Below are positions 7,745 through 17,016 of a stretch of 64,000 bases of DNA, in pieces. Source of the DNA: Treponema sp. J25 (lineage in GTDB: Bacteria; Spirochaetota; Spirochaetia; Treponematales; Breznakiellaceae); the NCBI RefSeq assembly GCF_004343725.1, contig NZ_PTQW01000018.1, positions 25,965-89,964 on the forward strand, in the 5' to 3' direction. Below the pieces are notes generated by a model. It saw only the letters and a program-made list of their open reading frames with translations, was not told the origin of the DNA and searched no databases. A program made the translations under genes and the position numbers. The stretch's first letter is position 1. Each line of letters begins with the position of its first letter.

Positions 7745-9028
7745 CTAGAACCAGAAGGCAATATTGAGGGGGATATAATGGCTAATAGCCTGAGCGGCAC
7801 TTTTTGATTCATAGCGATTGAACTGAGCTTGGTACCCAATCTGGATATAACCATTAGAGAAATTCTTTTTGAGGTACACGTTCGCTCCTGCACCGAGGGC
7901 CATGCCAGAGGTTCCGTCGGTAGGTTTGGTTGGGATATAGGCCGCATCGATATTAGTAGAAAAACCCAGATCTCCACTATCACCATCCACATAGCAGCCC
8001 ACCTGACCAGAAGAATCAGATATATACGTAAAGTTCGCCCGGAATCCCGCCTGAACCTGGGGAATAGGAAGATCGTACAGCGTATCTAGAACCACCCGAT
8101 CTAACAGAATTTGCTTTGCTACAGTATGGAAATTATTCGCATAAGCAAAACGGTTACCCAGAGCAAGACGGAGCCCCGCCATAGGTCGAAAAGCTCCTGA
8201 AAGGTTGATATTATGCTTCATCCCCTGGGTTGAGGTCTTGTACTGGAAATTATACCCTGCCGCAAGATCAAAGCCGGTACCCATAAAATTGGAACTATCC
8301 CCACTAAGGTAGGCTTCTCGTACTACATCATCATCGCCTTCCCAGTTACTTGCACTATATTGAAGGCCATGGTAATACCCTGCTTTCAGATTTATCCCGA
8401 TAGGCAAGGTATACTTCACATTGATCTTAAATTGATCGATAAGGTTCTGCCAGTAGTTGTTTGCAGGCATGCTCCCCCAACCATCATTGGTTCCCCAGGG
8501 TTTAATGGGAAGCCCCGCCAGAATAGAAAGCCCCTGAACCATCGGTGGTTTAATCTCGACAGCCGTAAGATACTGTCCTACATCCCGGTCCGCCACGTTG
8601 CTCGCATAAATAAAGCCCCAGGCCTGATCATAGGTGATGTATCCAAAGGCCTGCTCTTCGAATTTACCCGTAAGCACATCCAAATAGGGGGTCACGTTGA
8701 TTCGTACATTTCCCTGATAAAAGGGAACATCGTCCCCATAAATGTCGTACCAGGTGTCAAGATCCGCCGCACCAAGACGAATTCCCAAAACAAAATGAAT
8801 GTTTTGGGAATCCACAAACATGTTTACTTCGGTGCGTCCACCATACCAGGAACCTTGCCCTGCCCCATATTCAAACTGTTCCCAGCTACCACCCCCACTT
8901 TGCCGGGCATAGGTGGTTAACAAATAGTTAGAATAATCGGCATACCCGTGAAACGTGACCTGTTGGGCCTGGGCTACCAAGCCAAGGGCTAGCAGCAGGC
9001 TAGCCATAATACCTATTCGTTTATTCAT
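7745..9028 (-). CDS. Outer-membrane beta-barrel protein of the arabinan locus
   Basis: This 427-residue protein begins with a signal peptide (MNKRIGIMASLLLALGLVAQA/QQ) and continues with alternating polar/aromatic strands typical of a barrel, such as VTFHGYADYSNYLL, INLKAGYYHGLQYS and GYIQIGYQAQFNRYES. It ends in a C-terminal aromatic strand (IPLNIAFWF), the usual signal for barrel assembly. It is probably a channel or porin for arabino-oligosaccharides. The start at 9028 is chosen because GGAGG stands 6 bases before it and the signal peptide begins there. It sits between two LamG lipoprotein genes in a polysaccharide operon, a position comparable to SusC, but it is too short and lacks a plug domain, so it is not a TonB-dependent transporter. 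Confidence 0.75.
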   Translation of the reverse strand: MNKRIGIMASLLLALGLVAQAQQVTFHGYADYSNYLLTTYARQSGGGSWEQFEYGAGQGSWYGGRTEVNMFVDSQNIHFVLGIRLGAADLDTWYDIYGDDVPFYQGNVRINVTPYLDVLTGKFEEQAFGYITYDQAWGFIYASNVADRDVGQYLTAVEIKPPMVQGLSILAGLPIKPWGTNDGWGSMPANNYWQNLIDQFKINVKYTLPIGINLKAGYYHGLQYSASNWEGDDDVVREAYLSGDSSNFMGTGFDLAAGYNFQYKTSTQGMKHNINLSGAFRPMAGLRLALGNRFAYANNFHTVAKQILLDRVVLDTLYDLPIPQVQAGFRANFTYISDSSGQVGCYVDGDSGDLGFSTNIDAAYIPTKPTDGTSGMALGAGANVYLKKNFSNGYIQIGYQAQFNRYESKSAAQAISHYIPLNIAFWF

Positions 9029-9089
9029 ATACATCCTCCATCTTTTGTTTTGTGCTCTCAAGAGCAACCGCCATGTAATGATTTCTTTC

Positions 9090-9905
9090 TTACGGAAGTG
9101 TCCCGTTATAAAGCTGGGTTACCTCGCTTGCCGAAAGGGCCCGATCATAGATGACCACATCGTCGAGAACCACCCCCTGGGCCTGCCAGGTATCCTGACC
9201 AAACATGATCGAAACCTGGGCAGCGGTAAAGTTTTCATAGGCGGTGTCATAGGTTCCCACCGCGGTTCCATTGATATAAAGGGTAGCTACCCCACTGGTA
9301 TCCATCGTCTCAGTGACATGGAACCACTCACCCGTGGTAGGCAGGGTGGCAAAGATATCGCCCCAATTGTCAGCAAGGTCGTTCCGGTTACGGGCATAAA
9401 AACTCGTATCACTATTCGCTCCATGGCTCACAAAGCCTTCCCAGGGACCACTACTGGTCTTAAAAATCATGTGGGCCAGGGCGCCCCAACCAGTATTCCA
9501 GGTCCCCACCTTGGCCCAATAGAAAATGGTGAAGGTTTTTCCTACTAGATTATCAGGAAGGGTAAGATAAGCGACATTAAGAACGTTTGAAGCATTACTC
9601 AGATTCAATGATTTGTTACGATACCCTATTACATAGGAAGTACTCCCTGTAGCAGTGGCTGTATTATTGTTTCATGATTCATCATTAAGGTTCTCTTCAA
9701 ATTGATACACTGCGACAGCCGTAGAATTGGTAAGATTGAGAGCAGATGTGGTCTCTGGCGCCTCCTGTGTGGTATTTCCACTACTCCTCCCAATCGTGGG
9801 CATCCCACAACCAACCATAAACATTCCAATCCCCACCAAGAAAATCGTTCTGGTTAAAACGATTCTGCTAACACCGGGCATATGCCCTCTTGAGCTTTTC
9901 TTCAT
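9090..9905 (-). pseudogene. LamG-like lipoprotein gene interrupted by an in-frame TGA
   Basis: Two open segments in the same frame together encode a lipoprotein signal (ending FMVGCG) and a LamG domain. They are separated only by TGA at 9672-9674. Reading through gives AVYQFEENLNDES-stop-NNNTATATGS. The intact paralogue (6874-7626) has a glycine at this point (LKDSSGKGN), so a single G-to-T change of GGA would explain it. The downstream part has LamG hallmarks (FTIFYWAKVG, GEWFHVTETMDTSGVATLY, VVLDDVVIYDRALSASEV). The start at 9905 follows GGAGG at 6 bases. It is the first gene after the operon promoter. A sequencing error or a recent nonsense mutation are the likely explanations; programmed readthrough is less likely. 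Confidence 0.75.
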
Positions 9906-10302
9906 GCTCAACCTCCTTCGCTTAAGGCATTCATTTTCTCAAAGGGGTTGATCATTACTAATTTAGGTATTCATGACAGGCAGCATTCTCTGCGACTCCC
10001 CCAAACAGAGAACACCTACCTAACTCTAGCTATTTTTCCTAGCCAACAAGTTTAAATTCAACCGATATTTGTCATGAAAAACCTAAACTAATAACCACAA
10101 CCCCCTTATTTTTTCTGTATTTTACGGCACATATCGAATATTGTCAAATTTTTTCTAAACATTTATACAAAAATTTATACCATTAGAATCAGGATGAAAG
10201 GGATTAATAAAACAAGAAAATTATCAAAAAAATAGTTGCAAAGAAATATTTTATGTACTATTTTATTTATATCTAAACTTTAATCAGGGAGTTGCCAAAC
10301 CC
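9906..10302. promoter_or_regulatory. Divergent control region between regulator 2 and the surface operon
   Basis: This gap of about 400 bp has no gene and is very AT-rich. It holds the leftward promoter at 10119-10147. A weaker rightward candidate for the regulator has TTGCAA at 10236-10241 and TATTTT at 10259-10264, 17 bp apart. The 200 bp nearest the LamG gene would be a long untranslated leader; I see no recognisable riboswitch in it. Confidence 0.5.
10119..10147 (-). promoter_or_regulatory. Promoter of the surface arabinan operon, with probable shared operator
   Basis: On the minus strand TTGACA (10142-10147) and TAAAAT (10119-10124) are 17 bp apart. The spacer ATATTCGATATGTGCCG shares TATTC and GTGCCG at identical positions with the transporter promoter at 1754-1782. 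The upstream run TTTAGAAAAAA is also shared. This is the best candidate for the binding site of the ArsR-like regulators. Confidence 0.78.
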
Positions 10303-11214
10303 ATGATTCATCTGAAGGACATACGGGAAGGGACCAAAATTTTTAAGGCTTTAGGATCCGCTGTTCGACTGGAGATTCTCTCTCTTCTTTCAGAATACCA
10401 GTATCTTAATATGAATGACCTGGCAGAATTGCTTAAAATCTCTAAAGGAGCGCTAACCAGCCACATCCGAATGTTACAGGAAGCGAATCTCATCGATGTA
10501 ACCACCGCTATGGGGAAAAAAGGGATCCAAAAGATTTGCAGCCTTCCGCATGAATCATTAGTAGTGGACTTAAGTAACGACACCATCCCTGAATCGATGT
10601 ATGAAATAGAACTAGACGTGGGGCTTTTTTTCGATTTCAAAATCAATCCTATCTGCGGGATTGCTACTATAGAGCATCTTATTGGAAGTTATGATGATCC
10701 CCGTTTCTTTGCTCATCCAGATCGGATTAATGCAGGGATATTGTGGTTTGCATCGGGTTATGTGGAATATCGAATTCCTAATTTCCTCAAATCTAATCAG
10801 AAACCAGAAGAACTTATTTTGAGTTTTGAAATAAAAGCAGAGGCCCCCAAGGGAAGCGACCGGGCTTCGGATATTCTTTTTTCAATTAATGACATTCCTT
10901 TAGGAACGTGGTCTAACCCCGTAGAACCGGTTACTCAAAAAGGGTTGCTCACCCCTACATGGTGGGAACCGACCTGGAGCCAATGTGGATTTATGAAAAT
11001 CCTTTCCATCCGAGAAAATGGGACATTTATGGATGGGCTTCAACTTTCTAAGACCACTATTCATGATCTTGGGATTACCTCTACAAGCGACATCTGTTTC
11101 CGCATCAGTGTTCCCAACAATTCTGAAACCACCGGCGGACTTACTCTTTTTGGGAAAGGTTTCGGGAACTACAATCAGGGGATCAAGGCCAAGTTAAAAT
11201 GGCACCCCCTCTAA
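10303..11214 (+). CDS. ArsR-like winged-helix transcriptional regulator, paralogue 2
   Basis: This 303-residue protein is homologous over its whole length to the regulator at 1936. It has an N-terminal winged helix (ALGSAVRLEILSLLSEY, then LLKISKGALTSHIRMLQ) and the same unassigned C-terminal half with DDPRFFAHPDRINAGILWF and FGKGFGNYNQGIK. The recognition helix is nearly identical to that of paralogue 1, so the two probably bind the same DNA site; the C-terminal halves differ more and may sense different sugars. It leads an operon with an endo-arabinanase (48 bp downstream) and a GH51 arabinofuranosidase, and is divergent from the surface operon. Confidence 0.8.
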   Translation: MIHLKDIREGTKIFKALGSAVRLEILSLLSEYQYLNMNDLAELLKISKGALTSHIRMLQEANLIDVTTAMGKKGIQKICSLPHESLVVDLSNDTIPESMYEIELDVGLFFDFKINPICGIATIEHLIGSYDDPRFFAHPDRINAGILWFASGYVEYRIPNFLKSNQKPEELILSFEIKAEAPKGSDRASDILFSINDIPLGTWSNPVEPVTQKGLLTPTWWEPTWSQCGFMKILSIRENGTFMDGLQLSKTTIHDLGITSTSDICFRISVPNNSETTGGLTLFGKGFGNYNQGIKAKLKWHPL

Positions 11215-11262
11215 TTTCGCAAGCAAACTCCCCCACAGATTTTTATTCAGGAGGATATTTTT

Positions 11263-12801
11263 ATGAAACACCAGCGGGAATGTCGAAAAATATCGACTAT
11301 TACAATACTTAGTTTAGCAGGAGCGGTAAGCATGTTTTCAGCCTGTGCAGAACTACCCCATCGGATAGACCCGGTTACTCTTAAAAAATCTTCTTTACGT
11401 ACTGGTGTCTCTGTACACGATCCTTCTATCGTAGCGGCAGATGGGAATTATTACGTTTTCGGCTCTCATATGGCCTCGGCCGTATCCAAGGATCTTATCA
11501 GTTGGCAGCCCTTACACTCGGGAGTTACAAAGTACAACAAACTATTCGACAATCTTTTTGATCCAGATTTAAGGGCTTTTAAATATGTAGGACGTAATAG
11601 TGAAGGGTCCTATTCGGTATGGGCCCCCGATGTTATTTACAATCCCGTGATGGGCAAATGGATGATGTATTTCTGCACCACATCGACCTATATCAAATCT
11701 AATCTTTGCTTTGCCACCGCCGACTCTGTAGAAGGGCCCTATCACTTTCAGGATATTATTCTGTATTCCGGTTTTACACGAACAACCATTAAGGAAACCA
11801 ATGTGGAAGCGGTTGTAGGCCCAGAAAACACAACTCGATATTTTCATTTTAATAATTACAAAAATACTCTCTGGCCCAACGCTATCGATCCGGCCCTGTT
11901 TTACGATGCAGAAGGACGCCTATGGATGACCTATGGATCATGGTCGGGGGGTATTTTCATCTTGGAAATTGATCAAAAAACAGGGTACCCCATTCATCCT
12001 AAAGCCAATCCAGCAAAAGGCATTGACCCCTACTTTGGACGGCATTTAGCAGGAGGGTTACACAACTCAGTTGAAGGCCCTTATATCATCTATGACAAAA
12101 CAAGTGGTTACTACTACCTTTTTGTATCTTATGGGAGCCTCCAGAGTAACGGGGGATACCAGATCCGACTGTTCCGATCTAAAAATCCTGATGGACCGTA
12201 CACTGATAAAAAAGGAGAAACCCTCGATCAAGGGAAAGCAAACCATACTCCTTACGGAATAAAGCTGATGGGAAACTACAAATTCCCCACCTTTTTACAG
12301 GCCTACATGGCACCGGGACACAATTCAGCTTTAATAAATGAAACTGGTGACATTTTCTTAGTTCATCATACCCGTTTCGATGGAGGAAACGAATATCATG
12401 AAATCCGGGTTCGTCGCATGTTCCGTACCAGCGACGGGTGGGTTGTAGCAGCCCCCTTTGCGTACAACGGGACAGAAAAACTCGCCACTGGCCATACCAT
12501 AGATGAGGTTTCAGGCTTTTACTATTTTGTCAACCATGGAACAACCATTAGCTCGGTAATCGAAGAGGGAAAAGAATATTTCCTACAGACAAACGGACGG
12601 GTCCGGGACAACACTGGTCGAGACATTGGTAGTTGGACCTACAATCCAACCACCGCAGACATACAGTTAGCATTAACAAACGGCCACTTCGAAGGAGTTC
12701 TTATCCAGACCAACGACGAAGCAGGCAACCCAACCCTTTCACTTACCGCTATCTCTGAAAATAATGAAGCCCTTTGGGGCGTTCAGTATTTACAACCATA
12801 A
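11263..12801 (+). CDS. Endo-1,5-alpha-L-arabinanase lipoprotein (GH43), second copy
   Basis: This 512-residue enzyme has a lipoprotein-like signal (GAVSMFSAC near residue 28) and a GH43 endo-arabinanase propeller. Key positions are VSVHDPSIVAADGNYYVF (general-base Asp), SVWAPDVIYNPVMGKWMMYF, NAIDPALFYDAEGRLWMTYG (pKa-modulating Asp), NSVEGPYIIYD (general-acid Glu) and a His-rich LVHHTRFDGG. A C-terminal domain of ~100 residues (from about DEVSGFYYFVNHG) matches the accessory domain of extracellular arabinanases. It lies in the operon of regulator 2, with AGGAGG before its ATG, followed after 24 bp by the GH51 gene. It differs in detail from the enzyme at 5139, so the pair may prefer different chain lengths or branching; that is inference. 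Confidence 0.86.
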   Translation: MKHQRECRKISTITILSLAGAVSMFSACAELPHRIDPVTLKKSSLRTGVSVHDPSIVAADGNYYVFGSHMASAVSKDLISWQPLHSGVTKYNKLFDNLFDPDLRAFKYVGRNSEGSYSVWAPDVIYNPVMGKWMMYFCTTSTYIKSNLCFATADSVEGPYHFQDIILYSGFTRTTIKETNVEAVVGPENTTRYFHFNNYKNTLWPNAIDPALFYDAEGRLWMTYGSWSGGIFILEIDQKTGYPIHPKANPAKGIDPYFGRHLAGGLHNSVEGPYIIYDKTSGYYYLFVSYGSLQSNGGYQIRLFRSKNPDGPYTDKKGETLDQGKANHTPYGIKLMGNYKFPTFLQAYMAPGHNSALINETGDIFLVHHTRFDGGNEYHEIRVRRMFRTSDGWVVAAPFAYNGTEKLATGHTIDEVSGFYYFVNHGTTISSVIEEGKEYFLQTNGRVRDNTGRDIGSWTYNPTTADIQLALTNGHFEGVLIQTNDEAGNPTLSLTAISENNEALWGVQYLQP

Positions 12802-12825
12802 AGCGCAGCAAAGAGGAGCATACGA

Positions 12826-14346
12826 ATGAAACACACAGCAATCATCAATTTAGATGCACCGGGCCCCACTATAAACAAACACATCTATGGGCATTTTGCA
12901 GAGCATTTAGGCCGTTGCATTTACGGAGGTTTCTACGTCGGCGAAGATAGCCCTATTCCTAATAAAGATGGTATCCGGCTTGATGTGGTAGAGGCCTTCA
13001 AAAGGCTAAACATCCCCAATCTCCGCTGGCCAGGAGGTTGCTTTGCCGACGAATATCATTGGATGGACGGGATTGGTCCTAAAAACAAGCGGCCCACCAT
13101 GATCAATACCCACTGGGGTGGTGTTACAGAAAACAACCATTTTGGAACCCACGAGTTTATGGAACTCTGCGAACTTTTGGGAGCAGAACCATACATTACC
13201 GGAAATGTGGGTTCTGGTACGGTTCATGAAATGAGTCAGTGGGTAGAATATCTTAATTTTGATGGCCAGAGCCCCATGACCGAACTACGAAAACAAAATG
13301 GTCGGGACAAACCCTGGAATGTCCGTTTTTGGGGAATCGGGAACGAAAACTGGGGGTGTGGTGGTGGCATGACCCCTGAATATTACGCCGACAAGGCTCG
13401 AAATTATTCGGTATATTGTCGGAATTACGGGAATAAGCGGCTGTACAAAATTGCAGGGGGGCCTAATGTAGACGACTACCGATGGATGGAAACCCTCATG
13501 AAGAAGTTAGTATATTGCCCCTCAGGGCTTCCCGAAGATCGATTCGTCAATGGCATATCCCTTCACTACTATACTTTTGCAGGAAGCTGGGAACAGAAAG
13601 GGAAAGCCTTAGAAGCAGACAGCGACAAATGGCTTATATTAATGAAAAATGCCTGGCGCATGGATGAGCTCATTACCCGTCATAGCGCTATTATGGATCA
13701 ATACGATCCTCGCCGAAAAATAGGTCTTGTGGTAGATGAGTGGGGCACCTGGCACCAGGTAGAAGAGGGTACCAATCCAGGTTTTCTTTATCAACAAAAC
13801 ACTATTCGGGATGCCCTTTCCGCAAGTCTTCATTTAGACATCTTCCATCACCATGCCAATCGGGTGGTGATGGCAAACCTAGCGCAGGCGGTCAACGTAC
13901 TCCAGGCTCCCATCCTTACCGAGGGAGAAAAAATGGTGCTTACCCCTACGTATCATGTTCTTGAAATGAAAAAGGATCATATGGATGGTACTGCCCTCCC
14001 TATCATTTTGAACCCCGAAAATCCTGTGCTAGAATACAACAATACAACCTTCCCAGCCCTTTCAATTTCTGCATCTCGAAAAAATGGAAGATTCTTGCTT
14101 TCCCTCACCAATATAGATCCCGAGAAATCATACCCCATAAGCGTCGATCTGCGGGGTGGAGAGGTACAAAAAATGACTGGCAGAATTCTCACAAGCACAA
14201 AGCTTAACGGCCACAATAGTTTTGAAAATCCACACGAAGTAGAACCTCAAAATTTTACCGATTTCTCCATTAAAGGCGGTACGCTTCACTGCACTATTCC
14301 GGCTCATTCATTTATTACTTTTTCTTTTACAAGCACGGTAAACTAA
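12826..14346 (+). CDS. abfA: Alpha-N-arabinofuranosidase, GH51
   Basis: This is a 506-residue GH51 enzyme of full family length without a signal peptide, so it is intracellular. It releases terminal L-arabinofuranose from arabino-oligosaccharides by a retaining mechanism. The acid/base is Glu174 in [11 protein letters not shown] and the nucleophile is Glu305 in [11 protein letters not shown]; both positions match characterised bacterial AbfA enzymes. Other landmarks are [16 protein letters not shown] near the N-terminus and [21 protein letters not shown] precedes the ATG. As the last gene of the regulator 2 operon it would complete the breakdown of imported fragments. A strong hairpin terminator follows 8 bp after the stop. 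Confidence 0.95.
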   Translation: MKHTAIINLDAPGPTINKHIYGHFAEHLGRCIYGGFYVGEDSPIPNKDGIRLDVVEAFKRLNIPNLRWPGGCFADEYHWMDGIGPKNKRPTMINTHWGGVTENNHFGTHEFMELCELLGAEPYITGNVGSGTVHEMSQWVEYLNFDGQSPMTELRKQNGRDKPWNVRFWGIGNENWGCGGGMTPEYYADKARNYSVYCRNYGNKRLYKIAGGPNVDDYRWMETLMKKLVYCPSGLPEDRFVNGISLHYYTFAGSWEQKGKALEADSDKWLILMKNAWRMDELITRHSAIMDQYDPRRKIGLVVDEWGTWHQVEEGTNPGFLYQQNTIRDALSASLHLDIFHHHANRVVMANLAQAVNVLQAPILTEGEKMVLTPTYHVLEMKKDHMDGTALPIILNPENPVLEYNNTTFPALSISASRKNGRFLLSLTNIDPEKSYPISVDLRGGEVQKMTGRILTSTKLNGHNSFENPHEVEPQNFTDFSIKGGTLHCTIPAHSFITFSFTSTVN

Positions 14347-14353
14347 AAAAATA

Positions 14354-14387
14354 GGGCTACGCCAGGCATTTCCTGGCGTAGCCCTTT
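14354..14387. terminator. Strong bidirectional terminator hairpin
   Basis: A perfect 13-bp stem (GGGCTACGCCAGG / CCTGGCGTAGCCC) with a CATTT loop is followed by TTT on the plus strand and by TATTTTTTT on the minus strand. It lies between the convergent GH51 and GH127 genes and should end transcription from both sides. Confidence 0.88.
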
Positions 14388-14486
14388 AACATCGCCCAGA
14401 CCTCAGAATTTTAAAATTTTGAAGTTCATCTCCGAAACATCAAGGTGGCTTGGTCATAGTTCGATGTTTCCTCTCGTACAGCCTTC

Positions 14487-16883
14487 CTATGGTGCTTCCG
14501 TAAGCACCCGAAGCTCCAAAATACCACCGGCATAACTCGTACCACCGGTGGTGGCGAAACGAAGCTCCGCAAAGACAAAGCCATTTTCATCAGCAGGGAG
14601 ATTTTTAAGAATCTCAGGATCAATCCGATACTTCACATCCACCGGTCCATCGACCCCTTGAGGGTATAATTCTTCGGTGGCTATCACCGTCCCATTGACC
14701 GAAATAGTAAATTTCCGTTTAAAAGCTCCTACGGGGCCATCCAGACCATAGTACGCCACTAAGAGTGTATTAGCCCTATCTTTTTTGAATTTCATGCGAT
14801 ACGAGAAGTAGGATCCTAAGCCGCGGGCATCACGCCAGGTCATATCTACTGAAGGAAGATATCCCGAATAGGATTGCTTGCTCTTAAGATCGTGTTCAAT
14901 TTCCGATTGCTGTTGTCCCGGGTACACCTTGTCGATGGTCTGGGGACCATAGATGTCTTCTCGACTGGGGGCTTTATACTCCTGAGAATCAAAGTAAATG
15001 GTATATCGCTCATGATGCAGGGCAAAATAGGGAATCAAAATGAAGCGCTGCCCCTCTGAAAAAGCGCCAGGGAGAGATTCAAATTCAAGACGGGTAGGAT
15101 CTTTTATTTTTATCCACTGGGATGAATTCTGAGGGTCCCCTAAGAAGGCCCCTATTTTCGTAGGATCTGGATGATACATCAATGAAAGATGATCCGCCAC
15201 TACATCGGTGGAAGGGAAATTCTCCTTGCCAAGCCGGGCCGCCAATACCAGAGGGCCATACATAAAAGCAATTCGCCGTTCCCTATCCCGGGTTACATAG
15301 ACATGCAGACCCATATTCCATTCAAGCTGAATTGAAGACCCAGAAGGAAAAGGCCCCGGAATGGTTATGTATCCGTACTCTTCGGTAGTGTAAACTTTGT
15401 CGTTATACGAAACTTTAAAAGACTCCCTAGCCCAGGCAGGGCGGCGAATACGAATCTGAGAAATTCCCTGGGAAGAAGAGGTTCCCCCGGAGGAACTAAT
15501 TTCAATGTGAGCTTTCGTTTCATACGGGAAATTGGTAATTAATTGAAAAACACTTCCTTCGTTTTCATATCGAGAAGGAATAAATAGATTTACATACAGG
15601 GTATTTCCTTCTCGCACCCAGATAAAACGATTATAGCGAGCAGGATTTTCCATTCCTGTGCCGGTACAACACCAGAAAGAATTATCTTCTGTACCATATA
15701 CTTTAAAGTGCCCCGGATCGGTGGACATAAAGTAACATTTTGCCCCCGTTTCAGGTTCCTGTGAAGCCAGAATATGATTATACAAGGCCCGCTCATAAAA
15801 ATCGGCATAATACGAACTGGGGTTCCATCGAAACAGGTGTTCTGCCAACTTGAGCATATTGTAGGTATTACAGGTTTCGCAGGTATCCCGGGCAAGGCGT
15901 TCTTGATCTAGGGGCCCAAAGTGTTCACGTACCGAATTTCCACCAATCACATAGGAACGATGGTCCACCACATTTTTAAAAAAGAACTCCGCAGCCCGAC
16001 GATATTCTTCTTTTCCTGTAAGTTCATATAAGCGAGCCAAACCGATTACTTTGGGGATCTGGGTATTTGCATGGAGGCCCTGGAGCACATCAATCTCTTT
16101 CATAAGGGGATCCATAATACGATGATGGATAAATCGTTCCGCCATAGTAAGATATTTCTTCTCTCCCGTGAGGGCATACAATTCGGCAAAAACCTCACAC
16201 ATGCCCCCATGCTCACATTCGAGCATCCTTTGGAATTGCTGTTCGGTCATAGCGGAAGTTCTGTTGATTGCCCAGTCGGCCATCCGACGCACGATGGATA
16301 AGGCAAGGGGATTTCCCGTAGCCACGTACACATCTATGAGTCCCGCATATATCTTATGAATTGAATACCAGGGGACCCAATAGCCAGCGAGACTAAAGGC
16401 TTCTACCGAAAAAGTTCCTGTAGCGGCTATATCAAAGGGACGGCTTTCCACCCCTCCAAGATAGCCATCGGATCGTTGCAGACGGGCAAGTTCTTGAAGT
16501 ACATAGCGAATCCGTTCTTCAATACGGGAGTCCCCTGTGACCTGCCAGAAAGCAGCCAGGGCAGACAAATAATGACCTAAAGAATGACCCGCAATCTGGC
16601 GACTTTCCCAACCACCGTAGCGGGCGGCCTTCGCTTCTGAGCCACGACCAAGGGCCTCAGACACTGGCGCCAAGAGTCGATCCGGTTCGAGACGAAGCAC
16701 GTATTCAAGGCCCACCCTTTGAGATTGACCAAACAGAGAATTTTCTTGAAGCCGTACGATAGCCATCATTTTTCCCATGTCAGAAGGATTCATAGAAGCT
16801 CCCTTTTCCAAACTCTTACAGGATAACGATATAAATATGAGCAAAAGAATAAGAATACATCCTAAATACCGAAGTCCCTGCAT
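14487..16883 (-). CDS. GH127 beta-L-arabinofuranosidase lipoprotein
   Basis: This 798-residue protein has a lipoprotein signal (LLLIFISLSC) and a GH127 (formerly DUF1680) catalytic domain. The zinc/cysteine centre is visible: Glu336 and Cys338 in DTCETCNTYNM, and Cys405-Cys406 in FWCCTGTGME. These match the metal ligands and catalytic cysteine of the Bifidobacterium enzyme. A C-terminal domain of about 140 residues follows, which looks like a DUF6805-type beta-sandwich. It should remove beta-linked arabinofuranose, as found on hydroxyproline-rich plant proteins. I moved the start 33 bp inside the longest frame, because GGGGGAG stands 7 bases before this ATG and the signal begins there. Confidence 0.88.
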   Translation of the reverse strand: MQGLRYLGCILILLLIFISLSCKSLEKGASMNPSDMGKMMAIVRLQENSLFGQSQRVGLEYVLRLEPDRLLAPVSEALGRGSEAKAARYGGWESRQIAGHSLGHYLSALAAFWQVTGDSRIEERIRYVLQELARLQRSDGYLGGVESRPFDIAATGTFSVEAFSLAGYWVPWYSIHKIYAGLIDVYVATGNPLALSIVRRMADWAINRTSAMTEQQFQRMLECEHGGMCEVFAELYALTGEKKYLTMAERFIHHRIMDPLMKEIDVLQGLHANTQIPKVIGLARLYELTGKEEYRRAAEFFFKNVVDHRSYVIGGNSVREHFGPLDQERLARDTCETCNTYNMLKLAEHLFRWNPSSYYADFYERALYNHILASQEPETGAKCYFMSTDPGHFKVYGTEDNSFWCCTGTGMENPARYNRFIWVREGNTLYVNLFIPSRYENEGSVFQLITNFPYETKAHIEISSSGGTSSSQGISQIRIRRPAWARESFKVSYNDKVYTTEEYGYITIPGPFPSGSSIQLEWNMGLHVYVTRDRERRIAFMYGPLVLAARLGKENFPSTDVVADHLSLMYHPDPTKIGAFLGDPQNSSQWIKIKDPTRLEFESLPGAFSEGQRFILIPYFALHHERYTIYFDSQEYKAPSREDIYGPQTIDKVYPGQQQSEIEHDLKSKQSYSGYLPSVDMTWRDARGLGSYFSYRMKFKKDRANTLLVAYYGLDGPVGAFKRKFTISVNGTVIATEELYPQGVDGPVDVKYRIDPEILKNLPADENGFVFAELRFATTGGTSYAGGILELRVLTEAP

Positions 16884-16935
16884 AAAAAACTCCCCCTTTT
16901 TACCCAGAAAGCTCATACTAGGCTTTTTTAGGGAT

Positions 16936-16965
16936 ATTCTAAGGGGGAACTCTATTTTTTGTCAA
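16936..16965 (-). promoter_or_regulatory. Promoter of the GH127 gene
   Basis: On the minus strand TTGACA (16960-16965) and TAGAAT (16936-16941) are separated by 18 bp. The -10 box is about 50 bp before the chosen ATG at 16883, which supports that start over the one at 16916. The spacer does not share the TATTC/GTGCCG element of the two regulator-linked promoters. Confidence 0.65.
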
Positions 16966-17016
16966 CAAAAACAATTACTATTTTAAACTAATCTAAACAA
17001 ATCCCAAGCCTTTATC

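Noticed and set aside
8360..8920. Plus-strand open frame of 186 codons opposite the barrel protein
   Set aside because: It mirrors the coding strand of a protein with signal peptide and barrel strands; no ribosome site and no motif.
7745..9028. SusC-like TonB-dependent transporter
   Set aside because: The protein is less than half the usual length and has no plug domain or TonB box.
9672..9674. UGA read as glycine, as in Gracilibacteria
   Set aside because: Other genes here end normally at TGA (e.g. pglZ and brxHII), so the code is standard; a mutation or sequencing error is simpler.
14434..14470. GAAACATC / GATGTTTC repeat as terminator of GH127
   Set aside because: The loop is over 20 bases and no T-tract follows on the minus strand; the hairpin at 14354-14384 is a better terminator.
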